Positions 23,772-31,322 of a stretch of DNA of 64,000 nt are shown one piece after another. How positions within the stretch are numbered: the stretch's first letter is position 1; each line of letters begins with the position of its first letter. A program made the position numbers and the translations under genes. This stretch comes from a virus, in the IMG/VR virus record IMGVR_UViG_3300038424_000251, positions 124,001 to 188,000 of that record; one strand, written 5' to 3'. The notes beneath the pieces were generated by a model. It ran no database searches. It had not been told where the DNA came from and was given only the letters and a program-made list of their open reading frames with translations.

Positions 23772-24043
23772 AAAAAACAACAATCTGTCAATGGTGTAAA
23801 AAAGAACACAAAGCACCCACGGTTTCAATGAAATATAATTGTCCAAATTGTGGTGCGGTAATTAGATTTGTTGTGGTGGAAACAATAGAAGAACAAGCAG
23901 AAAATTTATTTGATATTTGGAGTGGTGGTTGTTATGGTAATTTTGAAAATTTAGATGGCACTTTAAAAATTCGTTGGATAGAACTTGCGAAGGTTGTTCA
24001 ACATAGAGTTAATATGGTAAAGCAGTTGGAGACAAAAAAATAA
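23768..24043 (+). CDS. Zinc-ribbon protein
   Basis: A 91-residue protein with CQWC at 8-11 and CPNC at 26-29, a four-Cys zinc ribbon, followed by a helical domain. Possibly nucleic-acid binding. Unknown family. Confidence 0.65.
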   Translation: MKKTTICQWCKKEHKAPTVSMKYNCPNCGAVIRFVVVETIEEQAENLFDIWSGGCYGNFENLDGTLKIRWIELAKVVQHRVNMVKQLETKK

Positions 24044-24044
24044 T

Positions 24045-24485
24045 ATGAGTGATACGCCTACCGAAATTGCAGAACCTTTAAAAAAAGGAAAGTTTATTTT
24101 TGAATCAATCCAAGAAGGTTCAGGAGAAGAAAAAAGAACTATTACATTCAATCCCCGTCTTGTAATTGATTATACAATTTGGGAGAAGAAAGACTCTAAA
24201 ACAGGCAAAGAAAATTATCCAGAAGATGTTCCAATTATGGGGTATGCTACTTTTGATTTTGGGCTAGAAATGAATACGCCTCTTGATTTGGAACATAATT
24301 GGCTTGTTAATGGATATGAAAGTTTGTCAAAAGAATCCAGTTTGGAAGATATTCTTATGTATTCCATAATTTATGATTTATTTCATGCTTTTTGCCACGA
24401 CCCACAAGACCCTAATTATTCTCATTATAATTGGGCTTTGTGTGGATGGCTAAAAAATAGGGCAAATGTTAAAGAGTCTGATTAA
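24045..24485 (+). CDS. Hypothetical protein
   Basis: A 146-residue acidic protein, one base after the previous stop. It contains FHAFCHDPQDPNYSHYNW near the C-terminus. No domain recognised. Confidence 0.65.
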   Translation: MSDTPTEIAEPLKKGKFIFESIQEGSGEEKRTITFNPRLVIDYTIWEKKDSKTGKENYPEDVPIMGYATFDFGLEMNTPLDLEHNWLVNGYESLSKESSLEDILMYSIIYDLFHAFCHDPQDPNYSHYNWALCGWLKNRANVKESD

Positions 24486-24520
24486 TATTTTCAAATTTTT
24501 GTATTTCAGTCACAGAACGC

Positions 24521-24548
24521 TTGACTTCTATAGAGATATCTGTTATCA
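24521..24548 (+). promoter_or_regulatory. Promoter of the exonuclease gene
   Basis: CGCTTGACT with a 16-base spacer ending CTG and TTATCA; 7 bases to ATG 24556. Confidence 0.7.
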
Positions 24549-24555
24549 TTCTTCT

Positions 24556-25155
24556 ATGTATTTATTTTTGGACAACGAAATGGGTGGTCTTGAAAAAGAA
24601 AATTATTCTTTTTTAACCACCTATTTGCTGGCTACCGATGATAATTTTAACGTTATCGGCGACCTCTATCTTTATTTGAAACCAAATGATGGCATTTACA
24701 AGGTTTGCGGTGAAGCGATGAATGTCAACAGAATTGACTTGAAGGTTCACGACACTAAAGCAATCACTTATAAAGAAGGTGGAACCAAGCTTTACAACTG
24801 GCTTAAAGGTTTAACTGACGATGGTAAGATTAAGGCTACGGTTGTTGGCCACGGCGTTTATGGTGACGTTGAATGGATTACTTATCATTTAATGAGCCTT
24901 GGTTCGTGGGAAAAATTTACTTCTTACAGAAAATTGGACACTTCAGCAGTTTGTCAATTTCTTAAAGCATGTAATATGTTCCCTGAAACCGTAAGTGGAA
25001 GTTTAACTTCGTTGGCTCAATATTTCAATATTCCTTTGGATGAAAACAAAGTGCATGATGCAAAATATGATACTGAATTGACTTTTCAAGTATTTATGAA
25101 ATTGAGAAACCGATTATTGGATTTAAAAGCAATGTCTAGTGGACTGTGGGGATAA
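24556..25155 (+). CDS. DEDDh 3'-5' exonuclease
   Basis: A 199-residue exonuclease of the RNase T / DNA polymerase III epsilon class. LFLDNEMGGL gives the DxE of motif I (residues 6 and 8), GHGVYGDVEW the motif II region, and HDAKYDTEL the H-x4-D of motif III. It should remove nucleotides from 3' ends of DNA or RNA using two metal ions. I chose ATG 24556 because the promoter's -10 lies just upstream; a longer frame from 24466 would start before the promoter. Confidence 0.82.
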   Translation: MYLFLDNEMGGLEKENYSFLTTYLLATDDNFNVIGDLYLYLKPNDGIYKVCGEAMNVNRIDLKVHDTKAITYKEGGTKLYNWLKGLTDDGKIKATVVGHGVYGDVEWITYHLMSLGSWEKFTSYRKLDTSAVCQFLKACNMFPETVSGSLTSLAQYFNIPLDENKVHDAKYDTELTFQVFMKLRNRLLDLKAMSSGLWG

Positions 25156-25159
25156 AATA

Positions 25160-25630
25160 ATGATACCTTACAAAATTAAAAAAATATTAAATGAAATTAA
25201 ATGGTGGTGGAATCCAAGACAAAAATGGTTAATAAAGAAAATACCCAATCACTGGATTGACAAAGATACTTTGTGGGAAATTTGTGTTCTTGAAGGTATT
25301 AAACATTATGTTGAAAAAGATGGTGGTGGATTGAACTTTGAGGAAAGCGACCCATTATATCCTGAATGGCAAAAAATATTTGATAAGGAAGTGAAGAAAT
25401 ATTATAATTTGATAACTAAAAAATTGCCTGAACTTGAAAAAGAATTGAAAGAAGCATGGGAAAAAATTCCTCATTTTCGGTTTGTAAATAGAAAAGACGA
25501 ATTTAATGTTGCGCCTAACACTTATGAAAAAACTTATGGAGAAGTTGACTGCCTTGAGAAAGAAATATACGACCTAAAAACGGAAATAATGATTTGGGCG
25601 GTGAATAAGAGAGATTATATATGGACCTAA
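25160..25630 (+). CDS. Hypothetical protein
   Basis: A 156-residue charged helical protein (KIKKILNEIKWWWNPRQKW, ELEKELKEAWEKIP). ATG 25160 is the best start, just after the exonuclease stop. No family recognised. Confidence 0.6.
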   Translation: MIPYKIKKILNEIKWWWNPRQKWLIKKIPNHWIDKDTLWEICVLEGIKHYVEKDGGGLNFEESDPLYPEWQKIFDKEVKKYYNLITKKLPELEKELKEAWEKIPHFRFVNRKDEFNVAPNTYEKTYGEVDCLEKEIYDLKTEIMIWAVNKRDYIWT

Positions 25631-25737
25631 AACAAACAGTAGATAAAGAACAATTAGTAAAAAATGGTGTTTACCAACTTTATTATAGAAACTCTAGCGA
25701 AGAAGGCTTTAATGACCTTGGTTATGATTATGAGTAA
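25621..25737 (+). CDS. Small hypothetical protein (38 residues)
   Basis: A 38-residue frame that overlaps the previous stop by 10 bases and the methylase start by 8 (ATGAGTAA). Both overlaps are of the kind used for translational coupling in this genome, which is the main argument that it is a gene. It is acidic with VYQLYYRNSS. Confidence 0.45.
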   Translation: MDLKQTVDKEQLVKNGVYQLYYRNSSEEGFNDLGYDYE

Positions 25738-26546
25738 ACTATTTGCTCCAATAGCTTATCAAGGTGGAAAAAATCGAATAGCAGAAAAAATACTTAATCG
25801 TATCAATCCATCTGACGATTCCACATTCTATGATTTGTGTTGTGGGTCCGGCTCAATATCTATAGAATTAGCAAATCGAGGATTTCCAGTCAAAAATATT
25901 TATATGTTGGATAAAGGGCCGTGGGGATTATTTTGGAGAATGATTGGAGATGGCACATTTGACCTTAATAAATTTAGAGAAATAATTGATAGGATTCCAA
26001 AGAATTCACATGAAATAAAACAGTATGCTGAATTGTTATCTAAACAACCAGCAGACCAAGATACGGTCTATGTATTTCTTATACTCCAATCTTGTAGTTT
26101 TGGTGGAAAAGCAATTTGGATAGAAAATAATACATGGAAAAATTGTAGTTTTAGAAACTATTGGATTCCAACAGAAACATCCAATAGACGTTCACCTGTT
26201 AATCCAATGATGCCAATGCCGGAAACTTTATTTAAAAGAGTATTCTATATTAGTCGTAAAATGAAGAGTGTCAATGGATACAACATGGATATTGATAATT
26301 TTATACCTAATGATGGTGTTGTTTACAAGAGTGTTGTTTATATTGACCCACCTTATAATAACACTACTTGTTACGGACATGACTTTGATGGAATATGTTA
26401 AAAAGATTAAAGCTAAATGTTTTGTATCAGAAGGAAAACTATTATCAAACAAAGGTTATATGATAACTTGTGGAAGAAAAAAAGGCGGTATATCGGGTAA
26501 CAGAAAAATTCAAGCATACGAAGAATGGCTGTCAGAATTTAATTAA
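25730..26546 (+). pseudogene. DNA adenine methyltransferase (Dam-type), frameshifted
   Basis: The first frame (25730-26401) has YQGGKNRIAEKIL, the SAM loop FYDLCCGSGSISIE and the catalytic VYIDPPYNNT, then stops at 26399-26401. The missing family C-terminus continues in the next frame (from about 26388) as EYVKKIKAKCF ... KKGGISGNRKIQAYEEWL up to 26546. Removing one G at 26389-26391 restores one continuous Dam-type protein of about 270 residues. So this is a frameshift mutation, a sequencing error or programmed frameshifting. The downstream piece also has its own ATG (26388). The active enzyme would methylate adenine N6 in DNA. Confidence 0.8.
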
Positions 26547-26549
26547 AAT

Positions 26550-27251
26550 ATGAATAAAGTATTAAAAATCAAACAAACTGATGACCAGAAGGTTTATTGG
26601 GTATCAGATACCCACTTAAACCATAATCCTAAATGGGAAGTTCCTCTTTGGGAGGCTAGAGGCCACAAGTCATCACAAGAACATACTGATTTTATCATAA
26701 ATAAAATCAATGAGATTGTTCGTCCTAATGACATTTTAATTCATGTAGGAGATTTTTGCTTGAATACGGAAGAACATGAATGTAATGAATTTCTTGAAAG
26801 AATTCAATGTCAAAACATTTATCTACTTTGGGGCAATCACAATAATCCCCTGTGGAAAATTTATCAAAGAGAAATTTCTAAAAAATATTTAGAATTAGAT
26901 GATGGATTTTCAAATGGTACTCTAATTAATGACATTGAAGTATATCCCTTTAGATATAAGAGCATAATATTTCTTGGAAACTATGCTGAAATTATTGTTG
27001 ACGGCCATTATTTTTCGGTTTGTCATTATCCTATTTACGTTTGGAATTATGTTAAACACGGGGCTAACATGATTTGTGGTCATTCTCATTATGGTCTTCC
27101 ATTCTCACAGGCAGATAATCTTAATGCTAAAATTCTTGATGTTGGATGGGATGGCTATGCTAAGCCTTTATCAACTCAGGAAGTGTTGGATATAATGGAT
27201 AAAAAAACCATATTTGAAACTGGTGACCATCATCAAAATAGTAGTTTATAA
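26550..27251 (+). CDS. Calcineurin-like metallophosphoesterase
   Basis: A 233-residue protein with the five metallophosphatase motifs in order: VSDTHLNH (Asp20, His22), HVGDFC, LLWGNHNN, VCHYPIY and CGHSHYG. These bind two metals and hydrolyse phosphoesters. Phage members include phosphodiesterases and nucleotide phosphatases; substrate is unknown. It could act on 2',3'-cyclic or terminal phosphates in the RNA-repair context, but that is only a suggestion. Confidence 0.85.
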   Translation: MNKVLKIKQTDDQKVYWVSDTHLNHNPKWEVPLWEARGHKSSQEHTDFIINKINEIVRPNDILIHVGDFCLNTEEHECNEFLERIQCQNIYLLWGNHNNPLWKIYQREISKKYLELDDGFSNGTLINDIEVYPFRYKSIIFLGNYAEIIVDGHYFSVCHYPIYVWNYVKHGANMICGHSHYGLPFSQADNLNAKILDVGWDGYAKPLSTQEVLDIMDKKTIFETGDHHQNSSL

Positions 27252-27255
27252 TAAG

Positions 27256-27285
27256 TTGACGCCGTGTGTAGAGTAGTGATATAAT
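27256..27285 (+). promoter_or_regulatory. Promoter, leaderless type
   Basis: TTGACG, an 18-base spacer ending TGA, TATAAT; 6 bases to ATG 27292. Confidence 0.75.
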
Positions 27286-27291
27286 TTTATC

Positions 27292-27495
27292 ATGGATAAT
27301 ATCATATCTTACGAACAAGTAGCTGAAGATATTCTGAATCTTCTTGAAAATTATGGATTTACAACCAATATGGAACTTGATTCTCAAGAATTGAAAAAGA
27401 GTATTGCTAATATCATTAAAATTCACTTAGAAAAAAATGACGTTCATGTAGAAGGAAGTGAAGATACTGGAGCATCATATCACTCTCACCAGTAA
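27292..27495 (+). CDS. Hypothetical protein
   Basis: A 67-residue acidic helical protein with its own promoter directly at the start codon. Not recognised. Confidence 0.6.
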   Translation: MDNIISYEQVAEDILNLLENYGFTTNMELDSQELKKSIANIIKIHLEKNDVHVEGSEDTGASYHSHQ

Positions 27496-27503
27496 ATTAT
27501 ACT

Positions 27504-28061
27504 ATGCATTCATTATTAGATAAATATCTTTGTCAAAAATATCCAAAAATTTTTGCTAACAGACACAAACCAATGACTGAAACATGTATGTGTTGGGGTC
27601 TTGCTGTGAATGAAGGTTGGTTTTATTTGATAAATACTCTTTGTAGTAGTATTCAATACCGTATTGATGAACGTAATAAATGTGTTGATGAAGGGTATGA
27701 AGGGTATGAATGGGCAGTAAAACTTGGAAAAATTCCACAGGTTGTAGCCCTTCAAGTCAAAGAAAAATTTTCAGGTCTTAGATTTTATTACAGTGGTGGT
27801 GATGATTACGTTAGAGGAATGGTTGACTTTACTGAAAGTCTTTCTCATAATATTTGTGAAGAATGTGGTAGAATGGATGAAGAAGTTGGTAGAAATACAA
27901 AAGGATGGCTAGTAACCACTTGTAAAAAACATGTTCGTAATCCCGAAGATTTTCAAGTCAACGATGATGATGAATTAGTTAAAATTTGGAAAAGGGTTCA
28001 TGAAGATAAAGAAGAAGAACGTCAAAAGAAACTCAACGAAGCTTATACCGCCGAAAAATAA
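27504..28061 (+). CDS. Conserved phage protein with Cys-rich C-terminal motif
   Basis: A 185-residue protein. The pattern GWFYLINTLC, VVALQVKEKFSGLRFYY and, later, SHNICEECGRMDE with W-LVTTCKKH is one I recall from uncharacterised phage proteins: a helical core that ends in a CxxC + CxxxH zinc site. The acidic C-terminal tail (EDKEEERQKK) is probably helical. Function unknown. Confidence 0.65.
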   Translation: MHSLLDKYLCQKYPKIFANRHKPMTETCMCWGLAVNEGWFYLINTLCSSIQYRIDERNKCVDEGYEGYEWAVKLGKIPQVVALQVKEKFSGLRFYYSGGDDYVRGMVDFTESLSHNICEECGRMDEEVGRNTKGWLVTTCKKHVRNPEDFQVNDDDELVKIWKRVHEDKEEERQKKLNEAYTAEK

Positions 28062-28111
28062 ATAACGTTTTCCCAAACCAAGTTATATTTATTACTTGGA
28101 AAGGGAATAAC

Positions 28112-28645
28112 ATGATAAAAATAAGATTAAAATCAATTTTAACAAAAGAGTTTTTATATAAAGAACATATAGTAAATAAAAAATCTCTAAATAAAATATC
28201 AAAAGAAGTTGGATGCGACCATAAATCAGTGGCCAATTACTTGAATATACATAAATTAGACCACTTAAAACCATATCACGGATTAAAAAATCAAGAACAT
28301 AAAGGGTGGAGAGGATATAAAGAAATTTCAAGAACTTATTGGAATAGTGTTAAAACAGGCGCAAGAAATAGAAATATACCATTTAATATAAAAATAGAAC
28401 AAGTTTGGAATTTATACGTAAAACAAAACAAAAAATGTAAGTTATCAGGATTGGACATAGGTTTTATAGCGTCAAAAGATAATACCGCCTCTCTTGATAG
28501 AATTGATAGTTCTAAAGGATATGAAATTAACAACGTTCAGTGGGTTCATAAAGACCTTAATACGATGAAATGGGATTTACCTCAAGAGAAATTTATTGAA
28601 ATGTGTAAACATGTAGCAGAATATCAAATAAATGAAAACAACTAA
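28112..28645 (+). CDS. Homing-type HNH endonuclease
   Basis: A 177-residue protein. The N-terminal half holds a helix-turn-helix-like stretch (LNKISKEVGCDHKSVANYL). The C-terminal half has CKLSGLDIGF and SLDRIDSSKGYEINNVQWVHKDLNTMKW, a familiar module of phage HNH-like homing nucleases. The histidine in VHKDLN and the D-R-I-D motif are the catalytic core. Downstream at 29223-29288 lies a remnant of another HNH gene. Confidence 0.78.
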   Translation: MIKIRLKSILTKEFLYKEHIVNKKSLNKISKEVGCDHKSVANYLNIHKLDHLKPYHGLKNQEHKGWRGYKEISRTYWNSVKTGARNRNIPFNIKIEQVWNLYVKQNKKCKLSGLDIGFIASKDNTASLDRIDSSKGYEINNVQWVHKDLNTMKWDLPQEKFIEMCKHVAEYQINENN

Positions 28646-28895
28646 AAAATTATTATTCGTAGAAATACCACAAAAAGTTGGTTCCACATGGAGAGAAGCA
28701 ACTAAAGAAGAAATTGAAGAGTCTGAAAAGCTTCGCAAAAAAATATCTGCTATAAGGTCACAAATAGAAGAACTTTCTAAAAAAGAAAAACTGTTAGTTA
28801 AATCATGTAAACACTACGTAAGATATGACATACGGGGATACGAATATGATATAAGATGTTGTTATGCTTGTGAAGGAAATTTAGGATTAATATGA
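28632..28895 (+). CDS. Hypothetical coiled-coil/zinc protein
   Basis: An 87-residue protein with a helical coiled coil (ESEKLRKKISAIRSQIEELSKKEK in parts) and a C-terminal Cys/His group (CKHYVRYD, CCYACEG). It overlaps both neighbours. Unknown. Confidence 0.6.
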   Translation: MKTTKKLLFVEIPQKVGSTWREATKEEIEESEKLRKKISAIRSQIEELSKKEKLLVKSCKHYVRYDIRGYEYDIRCCYACEGNLGLI

Positions 28896-29206
28896 AAAAT
28901 AAAAGTAATAAGGGTGTTATTATAATTGATGGTAAGGAGAAATGGCAAAGAAAAGAAGCAATTAATGCTACAAAGCTTATAATCCAAAGAATGAGAAAAG
29001 TTCTTCAAAATAAGATGATGAACAGAAATAATTTAGATGCATTTGGAAATAGTGATTTAGAACTTGCGAAAGTTCTTTGTAAAGAAATGCTTGATGACAT
29101 TTTAGTTTCTATATCTAATATGACTTTACCTAAAAAATATGCTAACCGAAAAATCTACAAGGAATGTTTGAAAGCATTTAAAGAGGGAATAAAGAAAAAT
29201 ATGTAA
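28892..29206 (+). CDS. Hypothetical protein
   Basis: A 104-residue basic, helical protein (KLIIQRMRKVLQNKMM). No domain is recognised. It ends shortly before the HNH remnant. Confidence 0.55.
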   Translation: MKNKSNKGVIIIDGKEKWQRKEAINATKLIIQRMRKVLQNKMMNRNNLDAFGNSDLELAKVLCKEMLDDILVSISNMTLPKKYANRKIYKECLKAFKEGIKKNM

Positions 29207-29222
29207 TAGATGTTTCTGTTGA

Positions 29223-29288
29223 AGATTTTTGTTATGTGCGAATTGTCACAGAGAACATCACTGGAAAGAAAAATATGAAAGCTATTAG
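29223..29288 (+). pseudogene. Remnant of an HNH endonuclease C-terminus
   Basis: Read in one frame, this stretch gives RFLLCANCHREHHWKEKYE, the typical last part of a phage HNH homing endonuclease (CxxCHxxxH). There is a stop codon two codons before it and no HNH core upstream. The remnant overlaps the start of the ASCH gene, so the rest was deleted. Confidence 0.65.
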
Positions 29289-29634
29289 TCTTAAACAACC
29301 TTGGGCTGGAATTGTTGTTGCAGGTGTAAAAGATATAGAAAACAGGTCTTGGTCAACGAAATATCGTGGGAAAATTCTTATCCATGCTTCTAAAAAATTT
29401 GATAAAAGAGGATTAGAATTAGCAAAAAAATGGAATATTCCCCAATCTATAATTACTGGTCTTTCTACCTACCTTGGTGGTATCATTGGAGAAGTGGAAA
29501 TTATTGATTGTGTTACCGAAAGTAACAATAAATGGTTTGAAGGACCTTATGGGTTTGTTTTAAAAAATGCGAAAGTTTTACCATTCTACCCTTGTAAGGG
29601 TCGATTAGGAATATTCGATATTGACATTCTATAA
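29275..29634 (+). CDS. ASCH domain protein
   Basis: A 119-residue ASCH domain: MKAISLKQPWAGIVVAG, KDIENRSWSTKYRG, ILIHASKKF, IIGEVEIIDC and YGFVLKNAKVL. ASCH folds are related to PUA domains and bind RNA or modified nucleosides; one bacterial member (YqfB) hydrolyses N4-acetylcytidine. Start ATG 29275 fits the family start; an upstream ATG in frame lies in the HNH remnant. The role in phage is unknown. Confidence 0.85.
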   Translation: MKAISLKQPWAGIVVAGVKDIENRSWSTKYRGKILIHASKKFDKRGLELAKKWNIPQSIITGLSTYLGGIIGEVEIIDCVTESNNKWFEGPYGFVLKNAKVLPFYPCKGRLGIFDIDIL

Positions 29635-29648
29635 AATCGTGGTATAAT
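29621..29648 (+). promoter_or_regulatory. Promoter, leaderless type
   Basis: TTGACA, a 16-base spacer with ATAAAATCGTGG, TATAAT; 6 bases to GTG 29655. It overlaps the 3' end of the ASCH gene. Confidence 0.8.
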
Positions 29649-29654
29649 TTTATT

Positions 29655-30512
29655 GTGAGAGTTGAAGAATTTCATAATTTCGTAAACCAAGATTCTGAGT
29701 TATTCAGAATATTGAAACACTTACCAAAGCTGGAAGAAAAGGGTCCTTGGTTGGCTGGTGGCTCTGTGTGGAAAGCCATAGAGAATATACCTCTTGATTG
29801 CGATATAGATTTCTTTTTCAAAGACATATCTCAATATGAAGAATATGCAAGAAAATTTAAAAGCATTCCGTATGTTTATCATATTGTAACCGAAAAACAA
29901 AACAAATACAACATCACGTTTGGATTTCATATTTGTGAAAGGGGTTATAATAAGACAATCCCTGTTCAACTTATTTCATTCAGACTTTGTAATAGTATTG
30001 AAGAATTGCTTAGTGGATTTGATTTTACTGTTTGTCAATTTGGCTTTGATGGACAACGACTTTATACAGGTGACACTGCCTTTGATGATTTAAAAAATAG
30101 AGCAATAAGGTTTAATGATGTTCGTGATACTACTGCTACAGCTTTCCATTTAAAAAAGTATCTTGCAAAAGGATTTAAGATTCCATTTGACCAGCAAAAG
30201 CGTTTTGATGAATTGATGCTTAATGTTGCAAAAAATTCTAAATTATCTCCCAAAGAAATAATGAGTGAAGATTATCATTACCCAAGGCCGGTGCCCGAAC
30301 CAATTTCTGTTGATAGTGGTAGATGTACTCATGTTGATGACTTTGTAATACCTCCACAAGAACCAGCAACGGTAGGAATTAATGGCGGTTTTGTTTATTC
30401 TAATTATATCAATGCTAATGTTACTACTAATCCTATAACTCCAATATTTGTTGTAGAAGAGACTGAAACATTAATGGATAATACAATCAGTACACCAACT
30501 TCATCAATATAA
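29655..30512 (+). CDS. Nucleotidyltransferase-fold protein
   Basis: A 285-residue protein. GPWLAGGSVWKAIENIPLDCDIDFFF has the polymerase-beta/poly(A) polymerase head signature: GGS, then D-x-D in a strand (DCDIDFF). FDFTVCQFGFDG and TAFHLKKYLAKGF follow. The last 80 residues are low-complexity and Thr/Pro/Asn-rich. It may add nucleotides to RNA 3' ends or to proteins or small molecules. GTG 29655 is chosen because the promoter points to it. Such proteins are frequent in large phages; substrate unknown. Confidence 0.75.
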   Translation: MRVEEFHNFVNQDSELFRILKHLPKLEEKGPWLAGGSVWKAIENIPLDCDIDFFFKDISQYEEYARKFKSIPYVYHIVTEKQNKYNITFGFHICERGYNKTIPVQLISFRLCNSIEELLSGFDFTVCQFGFDGQRLYTGDTAFDDLKNRAIRFNDVRDTTATAFHLKKYLAKGFKIPFDQQKRFDELMLNVAKNSKLSPKEIMSEDYHYPRPVPEPISVDSGRCTHVDDFVIPPQEPATVGINGGFVYSNYINANVTTNPITPIFVVEETETLMDNTISTPTSSI

Positions 30513-30516
30513 AATT

Positions 30517-30984
30517 ATGGAAAACTATCTTTATTATCCAATAATGTTTCTTCTTTGTCATTTTGTTCCTGATTTTTGGTTACAAACGGACTGGATGGCA
30601 ATGAACAAAAGTAAAAAATCTTGGAACTGCTTTGTTCATGTTATTATTTACACGTCTTGTTTTTTATTTTTGACGTTCTCTTGGAAAGCTTTACTTTTCA
30701 TCGGTGTAACACATTTTATACTTGACAGATGGCATATAATTCTTAGAAAAATGATTTGGTGGAAAAATCATTTTCCAACAGGTAAATATCCACCATTCAG
30801 ACTATGTGATTCCACAGGTTATTATGATGATAGTCCTTATAATTCATATCAATTGAATGAACATATAATCAAACGTTATGGACAACCAAGACATTTTTTC
30901 ATTACGATTTGGTTGTATATTGTTCAAGATAACCTTTTACATTTAATATGCAATCTTATCGCACTGACTCTACTGGCAAAATAA
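30517..30984 (+). CDS. DUF3307 membrane protein
   Basis: A 155-residue protein with three to four membrane segments. FLLCHFVPDFWLQTDWMAMNKSKKS, VIIYTSCFLFL and GVTHFILDRWH match DUF3307: D-F-x-L-Q near the start, K-S, then His in membrane helix and H-F-x-x-D. The function is unknown. It overlaps the next gene by 37 bases. Confidence 0.72.
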   Translation: MENYLYYPIMFLLCHFVPDFWLQTDWMAMNKSKKSWNCFVHVIIYTSCFLFLTFSWKALLFIGVTHFILDRWHIILRKMIWWKNHFPTGKYPPFRLCDSTGYYDDSPYNSYQLNEHIIKRYGQPRHFFITIWLYIVQDNLLHLICNLIALTLLAK

Positions 30985-31292
30985 TAGGATTTCGTGGTAG
31001 TGAAATCGGTTTGATTGTTTGGATTTTATGTGATAAATTATGGAGTAAAATTCAATTTAATGGACAACTGCGCTCTCAAAAATGGTGGAAAAATAGATTA
31101 CAAAATATCATAGATTCTCCACCAATAATTATTAAAAACAATTTAAAACCGGGAATCTATGATGAGAATGGAGTAGAAATTCTGCCTCCGATTCCTTTTG
31201 AAATAGAATGTGGTATTCCTGACCTTAATTGGGAAATGTTAATCAAATTGAAGCCACTTCATATTGAAGGACTTAAAATCGGTGAGGCTTGA
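30948..31292 (+). CDS. Hypothetical protein
   Basis: A 114-residue protein with a Trp-rich N-terminal part and a Pro-rich middle. It starts inside the DUF3307 gene. Not recognised. Confidence 0.55.
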   Translation: MQSYRTDSTGKIIGFRGSEIGLIVWILCDKLWSKIQFNGQLRSQKWWKNRLQNIIDSPPIIIKNNLKPGIYDENGVEILPPIPFEIECGIPDLNWEMLIKLKPLHIEGLKIGEA

Positions 31293-31316
31293 CAAATATA
31301 ATAACTCTGATATCCT
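31289..31316 (+). promoter_or_regulatory. Promoter of nadE, leaderless type
   Basis: GCTTGACA, a 16-base spacer ending CTCTGA, TATCCT; 6 bases to ATG 31323. The -35 overlaps the stop codon of the previous gene. Confidence 0.82.
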
Positions 31317-31322
31317 TTCTTT

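Noticed and set aside
24466-24555. N-terminal extension of the exonuclease
   Set aside because: It precedes the -10 box of the promoter and lacks the family start; ATG 24556 is used.
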